Assembly: GCF_000430545.1 (NCBI RefSeq)
Contig: NZ_AUMF01000016.1
Span: 58,449-122,448, forward strand
Reading direction: 5' to 3'
Source of the DNA: Tenacibaculum ovolyticum DSM 18103
GTDB taxonomy: Bacteria > Bacteroidota > Bacteroidia > Flavobacteriales > Flavobacteriaceae
DNA length: 64,000 nt
The notes under the pieces were generated by a model that saw nothing but the letters and a program-made list of their open reading frames with translations, did no database searches and had not been told where the DNA came from. The translations under genes and the position numbers were made by a program. This document shows positions 1-7,490 of the stretch, one piece after another. How positions within the stretch are numbered: the first letter of the stretch is position 1; every line of letters starts with the position of its first letter.

Positions 1-120
1 AGCTAAATATAAATATTTTGATTTTATTTTTTACTTAAAAGACCAATTTTATATTTAGCGGACTTTCTTAATATTTCTAATGTTCAAATTTAACAGAATT
101 GCCCTATGTTTTTTATACTT

Positions 121-131
121 TGTTGGCAGTA
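121..131 (+). repeat. Left member of an 11-bp inverted pair flanking the ATPase-HEPN operon
   Basis: The bases tgttggcagta lie just outside the stop of the HEPN gene. Their exact reverse complement is at 2749-2759, just outside the ATPase gene. The pair encloses only the two-gene operon. I see this directly; that it marks a cassette boundary is inference. The first 147 bases hold nothing else I can support. Confidence 0.5.
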
Positions 132-147
132 GTTTTTGTTTTCAACT

Positions 148-975
148 TTAAGATAGTTGGTATTCAGTCTTAATTAGGTTTTTACATTTAACCCAACTAC
201 CAGATTCAGGAATTGTATTGTTAGCCTTGTCAATTTTAGAATGGAAAATTCGCCATGTCTTCTTGAAATATTCATTTTCTATTTCAGTTGTCCAAGTTGG
301 ATTACGCCATGAAGTAGCCCATCTATTAGCCATAACTTCAAATAATTTTTGATTATACGAAACAACGAGTGTAGTGCAAATTGAAGCAATCTTCTGCAAT
401 TGTCCGTAACCAATAGTTATGAATTGTTCTTTATTTGAAGATGGTAAATCTAACATTAGAGCATTTTTTCCAGCTAAAATTCTTGCTGAATGTACTATTC
501 CATGTCTTAATTCACAAATTTTATTAAATTCATTGAGAATAGGAACTAAATCGCTTTTGTTTAATTCTGTTCCAATGTATTTGCGTGTCATTTCTATTAT
601 TTTTTTTGAATCTGAAAACGATACGTGTTCAAATGCACCTCGCTCTATTGATTCATTTGGATGCCATAAAACAGATCCAAAATTTATGTTGTTTTCGGCA
701 GCTTTTTTCTTTGATTGTGGGCAAATGATAATCATTTTACCTAATATAGATCGAAAATAATTTTCGGTAGTTGAAATTATTGCTATAGCGTTCATAGAAC
801 CATGCCAATCTGTTGAAACCATAGATGGTGCACTAAGAGCTAGTATTGTTCTGACCTCATTGTAAAAGTCATCAATAGGGGAATTACCAGAATTCATTTT
901 ATCTTGAACAAAATCAGTAAGATTACCAAGTTGTTCTTGTCCTACAGTTTGTGATATGAGTTTTTTCCAATCCAT
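148..975 (-). CDS. HEPN-like protein, putative RNase effector of an ATPase-HEPN pair
   Basis: A 275-residue soluble protein without signal peptide or membrane segment. I do not recognise a named family. Near residues 155-165 it has ICELRHGIVHS, which fits the RxxxxH motif of HEPN-fold ribonucleases (Arg, four residues, His) in a helical context. HEPN proteins of defence and toxin-antitoxin loci cleave RNA with this motif. Its ATG overlaps the TAA of the upstream ATPase by one base (TAATG), so the two are translationally coupled and probably form one complex. I infer a nuclease effector controlled by the ATPase. The alternative is an ATPase accessory protein with a chance RxxxxH. The coding call is sure; the function is tentative. 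Confidence 0.6.
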   Translation of the reverse strand: MDWKKLISQTVGQEQLGNLTDFVQDKMNSGNSPIDDFYNEVRTILALSAPSMVSTDWHGSMNAIAIISTTENYFRSILGKMIIICPQSKKKAAENNINFGSVLWHPNESIERGAFEHVSFSDSKKIIEMTRKYIGTELNKSDLVPILNEFNKICELRHGIVHSARILAGKNALMLDLPSSNKEQFITIGYGQLQKIASICTTLVVSYNQKLFEVMANRWATSWRNPTWTTEIENEYFKKTWRIFHSKIDKANNTIPESGSWVKCKNLIKTEYQLS

Positions 976-2663
976 TAAGCAAAAAATTCTTCAGCGTAAG
1001 ACTTAATTCTATTTGCCCATTTTGGTCCAATTTGAGGTACCATTCGTAACTGTTTATTATCAGTATCCATTAATAAATCTTTTATACAATTGATATTTGA
1101 ATTCTCTTTAATAGAGTTTGCTCTGTTAATTGTAATTGGTAATAATGTAATGTCTTGTTTAACAATACTTTCAAATATTGAGGCATCTTTTAATTTTGTT
1201 CCACAACTAGAACAAAATTTAGACTCTTCCGAAATTCTTGGTGTATTACAATTAGGACATGCAGGTAAAGAAAGCTTAAACGTAGTGTCACCATCCAATT
1301 CAGAGAGTATACCACTGACAGAATATCTAGGGTAATGATGGTTTGGTCTATTTGCAAAAGCAATACTGTATTTTTCTACATTTACACCTCTACTACTGAA
1401 AAAGACATTACGATCAATAATACCTGAATAGTGTAATTCATAAAGTTCATAAGCTCCTTTGTCTCCACGGTTACTTATACCTTGATATGAAACTAAGCCA
1501 GCATATTGAAAGAATCCTAAAACTTTTGTTAGCTCAGATGGAACTGGGCGTTGTATAGCGATTATTCCACTTTGTTTTTCTGGACTTCCTCCTTTATTAA
1601 AGTCTTTATTAATACTAAGAAAACGTTCATAAACACTTCCACCTATGTCTATGAACCTTTCATACATAGGAAGTTTTATTCGTAATGAATCATATATTTG
1701 ATATGTGCGATTGAAATTATCTTTAATAACTCTTAAAACTTCTTTGTTTGTGAGTTTGATTGTAAAGCTAGTGTCAGAAATATCTGACTTGTAGAATTTT
1801 GAGATCATATTCAATAACGACCTTGGTATACCATAAGCAGCGAAACATAATAAATTTAAATTATTTTTAGTTTCTAGAAGCTTATTAAATGGAATTTCTC
1901 CTATTCTTGTCTTTAATAAAGAGTGCATGAATTCAAGATATCCTTCGGAAGTAGGTTTTAACCAAACATCTATTTCTTCAGCATCATGTCCAATGTGGAA
2001 TGAAGAAGAATAATTTGTTACTCCAGGATATACTGCGGCTTTTGGAGAAATAATCTTTGTCTTGAGTTCTCTAAAAAATTCAAAGAAATCTTGCTGTTGT
2101 TCAGAAGAGAATGCGTGACCAGCATCATCTAGTAAAAGAACACATCTAGTTAAATTTAGTTCTTTGACTACAATTTCAATCGTTTCAATTAATAGAGCAG
2201 AAGTGAGGGTTTCACTTTGAATGTCATCGATATTTCCTAGTTCTAATAATTTGATTACTGACTCAATTCGACCTTTATTCTTAAAAGGTTTTACTTCAAT
2301 ATTTTTGAAGTTTTTATTCTCTAATGATTCATATAAACCGAAAAGAACTTTATAAAGTAACCATTGATTAAACCAATGTGCAGCGTTAGTGTTATTTCTA
2401 TATAAAGGTTCTAATTTTAAAGATGATTTATAATTGACATAAATAGGCAAAGCTTTTGAATTCGAATCATTAAGTAATTTCTGATTAACTTTAAGTAATA
2501 ATGTTGTTTTACCACATCCTCTAGGACCAGTAATTAGTTTAGCTCCAGCTTGACTAAGTTTTCGTATAATATTTCCTTCTTCATGTAAGGTAGTTGCCCA
2601 TTTTTCAAATGAGTCTTGTGAAAGGTATTCAGCTTGTTCAGTAAAAACTTCTTCGTTAATCAT
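975..2663 (-). CDS. AAA/STAND-like P-loop ATPase with zinc ribbon and C-terminal HhH-like segment
   Basis: 562 residues. A Walker A motif GPRGCGKTT lies near residues 46-54 and a Walker B-like LLLDDAGHAF near 175-185, as in ORC/Cdc6-like AAA ATPases that bacterial defence loci often carry. Around residues 470-495 there are two CxxC pairs (CPNC and CSSC), a zinc ribbon. The C-terminus has VPQIGPKWANRI, resembling a helix-hairpin-helix nucleic-acid-binding turn. No membrane segments are evident, which argues against a KAP-type membrane NTPase. It is the first gene of a two-gene operon with the HEPN-like gene. I infer a sensor/regulator ATPase that binds nucleic acid and licenses the HEPN partner. 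I know no described system with exactly this order, but could not search. Confidence 0.7.
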   Translation of the reverse strand: MINEEVFTEQAEYLSQDSFEKWATTLHEEGNIIRKLSQAGAKLITGPRGCGKTTLLLKVNQKLLNDSNSKALPIYVNYKSSLKLEPLYRNNTNAAHWFNQWLLYKVLFGLYESLENKNFKNIEVKPFKNKGRIESVIKLLELGNIDDIQSETLTSALLIETIEIVVKELNLTRCVLLLDDAGHAFSSEQQQDFFEFFRELKTKIISPKAAVYPGVTNYSSSFHIGHDAEEIDVWLKPTSEGYLEFMHSLLKTRIGEIPFNKLLETKNNLNLLCFAAYGIPRSLLNMISKFYKSDISDTSFTIKLTNKEVLRVIKDNFNRTYQIYDSLRIKLPMYERFIDIGGSVYERFLSINKDFNKGGSPEKQSGIIAIQRPVPSELTKVLGFFQYAGLVSYQGISNRGDKGAYELYELHYSGIIDRNVFFSSRGVNVEKYSIAFANRPNHHYPRYSVSGILSELDGDTTFKLSLPACPNCNTPRISEESKFCSSCGTKLKDASIFESIVKQDITLLPITINRANSIKENSNINCIKDLLMDTDNKQLRMVPQIGPKWANRIKSYAEEFFA

Positions 2664-2748
2664 GAATATTTGTCTTTTCGTTTGAACTGTTGTTTTTATT
2701 ATTATTTATAAAATATGTGAATTTACTAATATTTTTTTTATTTTTAAT

Positions 2749-2759
2749 TACTGCCAACA
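2749..2759 (-). repeat. Right member of the 11-bp inverted pair
   Basis: tactgccaaca is the exact reverse complement of 121-131. It lies about 85 bases upstream of the ATPase start. A 9-bp hairpin (2765-2773 with 2778-2786, loop ccag) adjoins it. Together these suggest a boundary element. Confidence 0.5.
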
Positions 2760-2925
2760 ACGGGATATATGTACCAGTACATATATTTCCATTATTTTTA
2801 ATAACAAATTTAACACAATTGATAGAGTTTATGACACCAAACACTAAATTTTATAGCGTGTAAAACAATATATAACCCCTGTACTACAAGGTTTAATAGG
2901 TAGGTGTTTTAGAGGTAGATAGAAT

Positions 2926-2968
2926 ATGTGTAGAATTAAACGTTTAATAGACGTTTAATTCTACACAT
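2926..2968. repeat. 18-bp perfect inverted repeat (hairpin)
   Basis: The left arm 2926-2943 (atgtgtagaattaaacgt) is perfectly complementary to 2951-2968, with a 7-base loop. It lies in the roughly 530-base gap between the HD gene and the ATPase gene. It could be a terminator for the leftward HD gene, although no clean T-tract follows, or a structured end of the cassette. No gene is supported in 2664-3196. Confidence 0.55.
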
Positions 2969-3040
2969 AAAAGAAAGAGGTTTTAAGATAGGTTATTGAT
3001 ATTAAAGGAAATTTGTAACATTTTTATAATTAACAAGAAA

Positions 3041-3132
3041 ATTTGTACAGTTTTTTTTAAGATAGTTTTTTATGTACAAGAGTGCAGTGTTCAATGTACA
3101 GTTTTTAATGGATTAGAAAAAACTGTACAAAT
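3041..3132. repeat. Inverted 16-bp arms with an extra central TGTACAGTTTTT copy
   Basis: atttgtacagtttttt at 3041-3056 is perfectly inverted at 3117-3132. A third copy of the core (tgtacagttttt) starts near 3095 in direct orientation. Three copies of one motif within 92 bases of non-coding DNA suggest protein-binding sites (operator or recombinase) or a small MITE-like element. The function is unknown. Confidence 0.5.
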
Positions 3133-3196
3133 GCATTTTAATTTTTATTAATAAATTTTTTAAACTCTCTAAAATAATTCTTGATGCGAAATTTTA

Positions 3197-3742
3197 TTAC
3201 TGAGATTTGGTTATTAGATCTTCATACTCCTTAATTTTTAAATCAAGACGTTTATTCAAATAATCATTTTTATTAGAAAGCGTTTTTGAAATTAATTTAG
3301 CTTCATTACAATAGTTAACAATTTTTTGATGACTCCAATGACTAGGAGGAGTTTGTAAATTTGTTATTCGATCAGCTATTTTAACCACCCCAACCTCTTT
3401 TTGTAATTTATTTATTCGAGATAAACTATCTACCATTCTATCCTGCTTTAAAAGTATCTGTTCATCTTTCGTTAAGGCGGCTACAGCCTTAGCTATTTCT
3501 TCTCCAAATTCATTTTTAATATCTTTAAAACTAGCATCAGTATCTTCAATAGTATCGTGAAGTATGGCTATTTGTATGGCAAAGTTTATATCAAAACTAT
3601 TATCATAATGATAAGCCATTAAAACTTCCATGGCTACATTAGAAATATGTAAAAGGTAATTAGAGTTTGTACCAGGAACTTTTTGTTCGCTGTGTTTTTC
3701 TCCAGCATATTTCATTGCTTTTTGATATAATTCTTGTGTCAT
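3197..3742 (-). CDS. HD-domain phosphohydrolase, SpoT/MESH1-like
   Basis: 181 residues. The start resembles the N-terminal helices of RelA/SpoT hydrolase domains (residues 1-35 with AxxYAGEKHSEQ and a conserved HIS). AILHDTIEDT near residues 58-67 carries the HD metal-binding pair, and VKIADRITNLQ near 120-130 is the downstream Asp/Asn motif of the family. Length fits a stand-alone small alarmone hydrolase with no synthetase domain. Expected role: hydrolysis of (p)ppGpp or a related nucleotide in the cytoplasm. It is a monocistronic leftward gene between the guanine deaminase and the ATPase-HEPN locus. The family is fairly sure; the substrate is inferred. Confidence 0.8.
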   Translation of the reverse strand: MTQELYQKAMKYAGEKHSEQKVPGTNSNYLLHISNVAMEVLMAYHYDNSFDINFAIQIAILHDTIEDTDASFKDIKNEFGEEIAKAVAALTKDEQILLKQDRMVDSLSRINKLQKEVGVVKIADRITNLQTPPSHWSHQKIVNYCNEAKLISKTLSNKNDYLNKRLDLKIKEYEDLITKSQ

Positions 3743-3896
3743 TTTATTAAATTTTAGAGTGTAGATTTTCCATTTTATAGAGCTGATATACGCTAGTATT
3801 ATACTTAGATAGCCTTTGTATTAATACTGGTTTTTATGAATGATTAGCTAAGTTATCGAAAAATTACTTTAATTGGATACTATATTTAATAGCACA

Positions 3897-3928
3897 AAAA
3901 AATCCCAAAGGTTAGTTTGGGATTTTTT
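3897..3928 (-). terminator. Rho-independent-type terminator after guaD
   Basis: A 13-bp stem (aaaaaatcccaaa with tttgggatttttt, loop ggttag) lies four bases beyond the leftward guaD stop. A/T flanks on both sides could let it work in either direction. Confidence 0.8.
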
Positions 3929-3932
3929 GTTT

Positions 3933-4406
3933 TTAATATTCAATTTTATCTTGTTTCTCAGTCCATTTTTCAAAAGGCTCTAAGGCAATTTTTCTTCCAA
4001 TTTGTTCAAACGGAATACTTCTTTTTTCATATGGTAATGGAATCTCTTTATAAATAAATTCATCATCAAAACCTATGTTAGCCGCATCTTGTTGGTTACT
4101 ACCGTAATATACTTTATCTGGTCTGGCCCAATAAATAGCACCTAAACACATTGGGCAAGGTTCGCAAGAAGTATAAACAATACAACCGTCTAACTGAAAA
4201 GAACCAATGTTTTTACAAGCATCTCTAATAGCAGTTACCTCAGCATGTGCAGTAGGATCGTTTGTTGAAGTAACTTTGTTATTTCCACGACCTATAATTT
4301 TTCCGTCTTTTACAACAATACAACCAAAGGGACCTCCTTCATTATTACTCATTCCTTTTAAAGCTGCTTTTACAGCTTCACTCATATACTCTTCGTGTTT
4401 ATTCAT
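3933..4406 (-). CDS. guaD: Guanine deaminase / nucleoside deaminase, CDA fold
   Basis: 157 residues, the length of the compact GuaD family. PTAHAEVTAI near residues 52-61 supplies the zinc-binding His and the proton-shuttling Glu. SCEPCPMCLGAIYWA near 81-95 supplies the two zinc-ligand cysteines (PCxxC). The C-terminal segment (LPYEKRSIPFEQ...EPFEKWTEKQDKIEY) matches the domain-swapped tail of Bacillus-type guanine deaminase rather than the shorter tRNA deaminase TadA. It converts guanine to xanthine in purine salvage. It is a single leftward gene with its own terminator. Confidence 0.85.
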   Translation of the reverse strand: MNKHEEYMSEAVKAALKGMSNNEGGPFGCIVVKDGKIIGRGNNKVTSTNDPTAHAEVTAIRDACKNIGSFQLDGCIVYTSCEPCPMCLGAIYWARPDKVYYGSNQQDAANIGFDDEFIYKEIPLPYEKRSIPFEQIGRKIALEPFEKWTEKQDKIEY

Positions 4407-4621
4407 TTTTTTGTTTTTTAAAAAAAGGGATTACAAAACTAATTGATTTCTTTTATCTAATAGGTTAATTAACTTAATTTTTTATGAGCCGCATTTTTTA
4501 GATACACTTAATGTTGATATTTTTCTTTTCATACCCGTAATTATGAGCTTCATGACATTTTTTTTAAAAGGTGTTGCTAAAATTAACAAATTTGTAAAAC
4601 AACTGTATAAAACTAACAAAC

Positions 4622-6130
4622 ATGAAATTAGCATTTAAATTTACTTTAAAAACAGTACTTATATTGAGTATACTGTTTTTAAGTTCTTGTAAAAAGAAAA
4701 AAGAAGAACCTGTTAAAAAAACAACTAAAGTTGCTTATAATAAAGTTGAACTAGAAAGTTTATGTGAAAGTGATTGGTTTCCGCATTCACAAACTCCCAA
4801 TCCAGAAGAAGGAGTAGGAAGTCCGTTTGATACCATTAGTACTACCAATGCTATTTTTCACCAATGGTCTTGGCAAAAGTTTTTATGGTTAACAAAACCA
4901 GTGTATCAAGTAGAAAAATTAGTTGTAGAGTTAGACGGAAAAGATGTTCCGTTATATATAGGGGAAACTTTACCTTTATTTTTAAATCCTGAGAAAATGC
5001 ATCAAGTTAATTCAAGTATGCAACCCGTAAAACAAAAAGAAGGAGCAGCTTTAGTATTAATTGATACGGTACAGGCAGGAAGCGCTCATGGAGTTTTAAA
5101 AACTAACCCTGCGTATGGTGAAAATAAAAAATCAGAAACAGTTTTTTATTCAATTTACGTAGACCCAATAATGAAAAATGCAGCTACGAAATTTAGAGAC
5201 TCTATATTAAAAGGAACTTTACCTAAAGATAATTTATCTTCTTTTCCTGTAGGTTCTTTAGAGTTAAAAGTGTCTTGGGTTGCAAAAAGTGCTATTTCTA
5301 AAGATAAAATTAAAAATTATTATACAACTGTAGCTGCTGTAAGTAGAGACGGAAAGGTGTTTAAAAACACTGAAGTTGCATTATTAGGAATGCATGTGGT
5401 TGGAGTGGTAGAAAACCACCCAGAATTTATTTGGGCAACTTTTGAGCATGATGATATGGCGCCAAATTATAATTGGAAAGATAATAAAGCAACATCATCA
5501 ACAAATAAATTATTATTTGCAGAAGGAACAACTACTGGTATTAATGGAATTGTATGGAACAAAACAACAAAAGAGCCTGTAGAAAAATTTAGAGTTTTCG
5601 ATTTATTTGAATATGGAGTGCCAAGAGATAGTGTTGGTGGTTTTATGAAAACAAGCCAAGAAGAGCCAATAAACTTTAAAAATATTACAAATATAAATAC
5701 TTGTGTAAAAGCTAATTTAGAAAAAGAAGCTGGCCCTTGGAAAAATTACTTTTATAATGGTTCTATTTGGATTGATACAGATGGTTTAAATACAAATGAA
5801 CAAGCAAAATTATTAGTTAAATTGGGAGATACAATAGGGGCAGCGACACCAAAATCGTACGCTAGGGGTTCTTTAAATTGTGCTAATGTTACGATGGAAA
5901 CTTTTACACAAACATTTAAAGATAGTATTCAAAAAATTGATGTTACTAATTTAGCAAATTGCTTTAGTTGTCATAACCCAATAAGTTATAATAGTAATAC
6001 ATCACCTATATATTTAAGCCATATTTTTGATGCATTTATGAATGCCGCTGAAGGAAAAACTTCTAGCGAAATAGAAAAAATGAAAGCAAAACAAGAAGTC
6101 GTAGAGTTTATAAAAAATAAATTAAAATAA
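4622..6130 (+). CDS. Lipoprotein with one c-type heme motif
   Basis: 502 residues starting with a basic, hydrophobic signal and the lipobox FLSSC near residues 19-23, so it is an exported lipoprotein, probably anchored in the outer or inner membrane facing the periplasm. Near residues 440-450 it has NCFSCHN, a CxxCH motif for one covalent heme c. The rest (SWQKFLWLT near residue 78, and WATFEHDDMAPNYNW near 270) I do not recognise by function. It converges with the LodB-like gene. A role as electron-transfer partner of the nearby oxidase is possible but unproven. No obvious operon partner. Confidence 0.75.
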   Translation: MKLAFKFTLKTVLILSILFLSSCKKKKEEPVKKTTKVAYNKVELESLCESDWFPHSQTPNPEEGVGSPFDTISTTNAIFHQWSWQKFLWLTKPVYQVEKLVVELDGKDVPLYIGETLPLFLNPEKMHQVNSSMQPVKQKEGAALVLIDTVQAGSAHGVLKTNPAYGENKKSETVFYSIYVDPIMKNAATKFRDSILKGTLPKDNLSSFPVGSLELKVSWVAKSAISKDKIKNYYTTVAAVSRDGKVFKNTEVALLGMHVVGVVENHPEFIWATFEHDDMAPNYNWKDNKATSSTNKLLFAEGTTTGINGIVWNKTTKEPVEKFRVFDLFEYGVPRDSVGGFMKTSQEEPINFKNITNINTCVKANLEKEAGPWKNYFYNGSIWIDTDGLNTNEQAKLLVKLGDTIGAATPKSYARGSLNCANVTMETFTQTFKDSIQKIDVTNLANCFSCHNPISYNSNTSPIYLSHIFDAFMNAAEGKTSSEIEKMKAKQEVVEFIKNKLK

Positions 6131-6271
6131 CGTTTTAGATTGATTTTTTTTAGAAGACCTCTTTGGCAATTTAATTGTTGAAGGGGTTTTCCCTCTTTTA
6201 TAGTGCTATGTTAAAGAGAAATAGCAACTTGTAGGTCACCATCAAATTAAATATTTTTTACGGTATGTGTA

Positions 6272-7393
6272 TTAAGAATTTCTTCTTTTCCAAAAAGGAG
6301 CGTCTTTCCATCTTTTTTCAGCGCTATAAAACAAGTTTTTATGTTTTAGGTAATGATTCCATACTTGTTTTATTTGATTAGAATATAGTATATTAAAATC
6401 TTCCATTTTTGTAACACTAAAATCTTTTATAAAATTAAAATTTGTTATTAGTTCTTTAAATTGCATTGCGTTAGCCATGGCATTAAACATTCCTTGAGAA
6501 GATAAAGGGTCGAAACTAATAGCGGCATCACCTAAAGCAATCCATTGCTTACCTGCTGGTTGCTCTAAACGTGTTGAATTAGCACTAACAGTTCCATGAA
6601 AAGTAATTTTCTTTTCGTTTTTTGCTAGTAATGATTGCATTATTTTATGCTGTTTAATAAGCGTTAAAAAAGAGGTTGAATTTTTAAGTATAGCTTTATC
6701 AATTAGGTCAGCATCTGTTTGAAAAGAAAGAATTCTTTTATTATTAGGTAAAACAGCACTATACCACCAACCTAATTCATCAGCAACAATGGTACTCATG
6801 GTATTAATATTTGTATTAGGCATGCTTATCCAACATGAAATTAATTTATCAAACTGAACTCGTTTAATTCCAATGCTTTTAGCAAAGTGAGATTGCCTAC
6901 CAGTTGCATCAATTACAAAAGTTGCATGAATAGTATGCGTTGTTCTATTTTTTAAATCATCAGATTTACCTGTTACTTTCCATAAGTTTTCTTCATAAGA
7001 ACTATTAAAAAGACGGATACCCCATAAACAGTTAACACCTCTTTCAAAAGCTTTTTGTCTAAGATATACTTCAAAATTCTTTCTATCTAAACTTCTAGAA
7101 AAACCATCAGGGTTTTTAAGGTGATCTACTATGTGAAGTTGATCACTTCCCCAGTAAGATTGCATACCAAGGTTATTACTAAATAACGATTGTTTAAAAT
7201 CATCAGATTCATTTTCTAAAAGATCTAATTTTTTTAAGACTCTTTGAGCTGCAGGTGCTAAAGATTCACCAATTCGATCAACAGGTGTTGTTTTTTTGTC
7301 TATTAAAGTAACATTATAGTCGTTAGCCAAAGAAATAGCAGTAATACAACCTGCAATACCTCCGCCTATAATAAGTATATCTGTTTTTTCCAC
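6272..7393 (-). CDS. LodB-like FAD-dependent oxidoreductase (CTQ maturation)
   Basis: 373 residues. ILIIGGGIAGC at residues 6-16 is the dinucleotide-binding GxGxxG. GESLAP near 43-48 and a GDAAISFDPLSSQGM block near 286-300 are the flavin-binding motifs of the tryptophan-halogenase/PHBH-like family that includes LodB. LodB proteins install the cysteine-tryptophylquinone cofactor of LodA-type oxidases encoded next to them, and here the LodA-like gene ends 98 bases upstream on the same strand. Halogenase activity is unlikely: I do not see the WxWxIP motif. A terminator hairpin between the two genes may lower LodB relative to LodA. Confidence 0.75.
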   Translation of the reverse strand: MEKTDILIIGGGIAGCITAISLANDYNVTLIDKKTTPVDRIGESLAPAAQRVLKKLDLLENESDDFKQSLFSNNLGMQSYWGSDQLHIVDHLKNPDGFSRSLDRKNFEVYLRQKAFERGVNCLWGIRLFNSSYEENLWKVTGKSDDLKNRTTHTIHATFVIDATGRQSHFAKSIGIKRVQFDKLISCWISMPNTNINTMSTIVADELGWWYSAVLPNNKRILSFQTDADLIDKAILKNSTSFLTLIKQHKIMQSLLAKNEKKITFHGTVSANSTRLEQPAGKQWIALGDAAISFDPLSSQGMFNAMANAMQFKELITNFNFIKDFSVTKMEDFNILYSNQIKQVWNHYLKHKNLFYSAEKRWKDAPFWKRRNS

Positions 7394-7434
7394 AAAGTGA
7401 TGTTTAAATAAATTAATGGTTTACTAATTAAAAA

Positions 7435-7462
7435 AACAACCTTGTAAAACTACAAGGTTGTT
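7435..7462 (-). terminator. Terminator or attenuator between lodA-like and lodB-like genes
   Basis: A perfect 12-bp stem (aacaaccttgta with tacaaggttgtt, loop aaac). Read leftward it is followed by a run of T, the standard intrinsic-terminator form. It falls between the oxidase stop and the flavoprotein start. Confidence 0.8.
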
Positions 7463-7490
7463 AATTGTATTAAACAATTATAAAAATATA

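Noticed and set aside
2656..2844. 62-codon leftward frame upstream of the ATPase
   Set aside because: It spans the inverted-pair element and promoter region, is low in complexity (Asn/Lys runs) and has no clear ribosome-binding site.
6272..7393. Flavin-dependent tryptophan halogenase
   Set aside because: The flavin motifs fit, but I do not see WxWxIP, and the adjacent LodA-like gene makes LodB much more likely.
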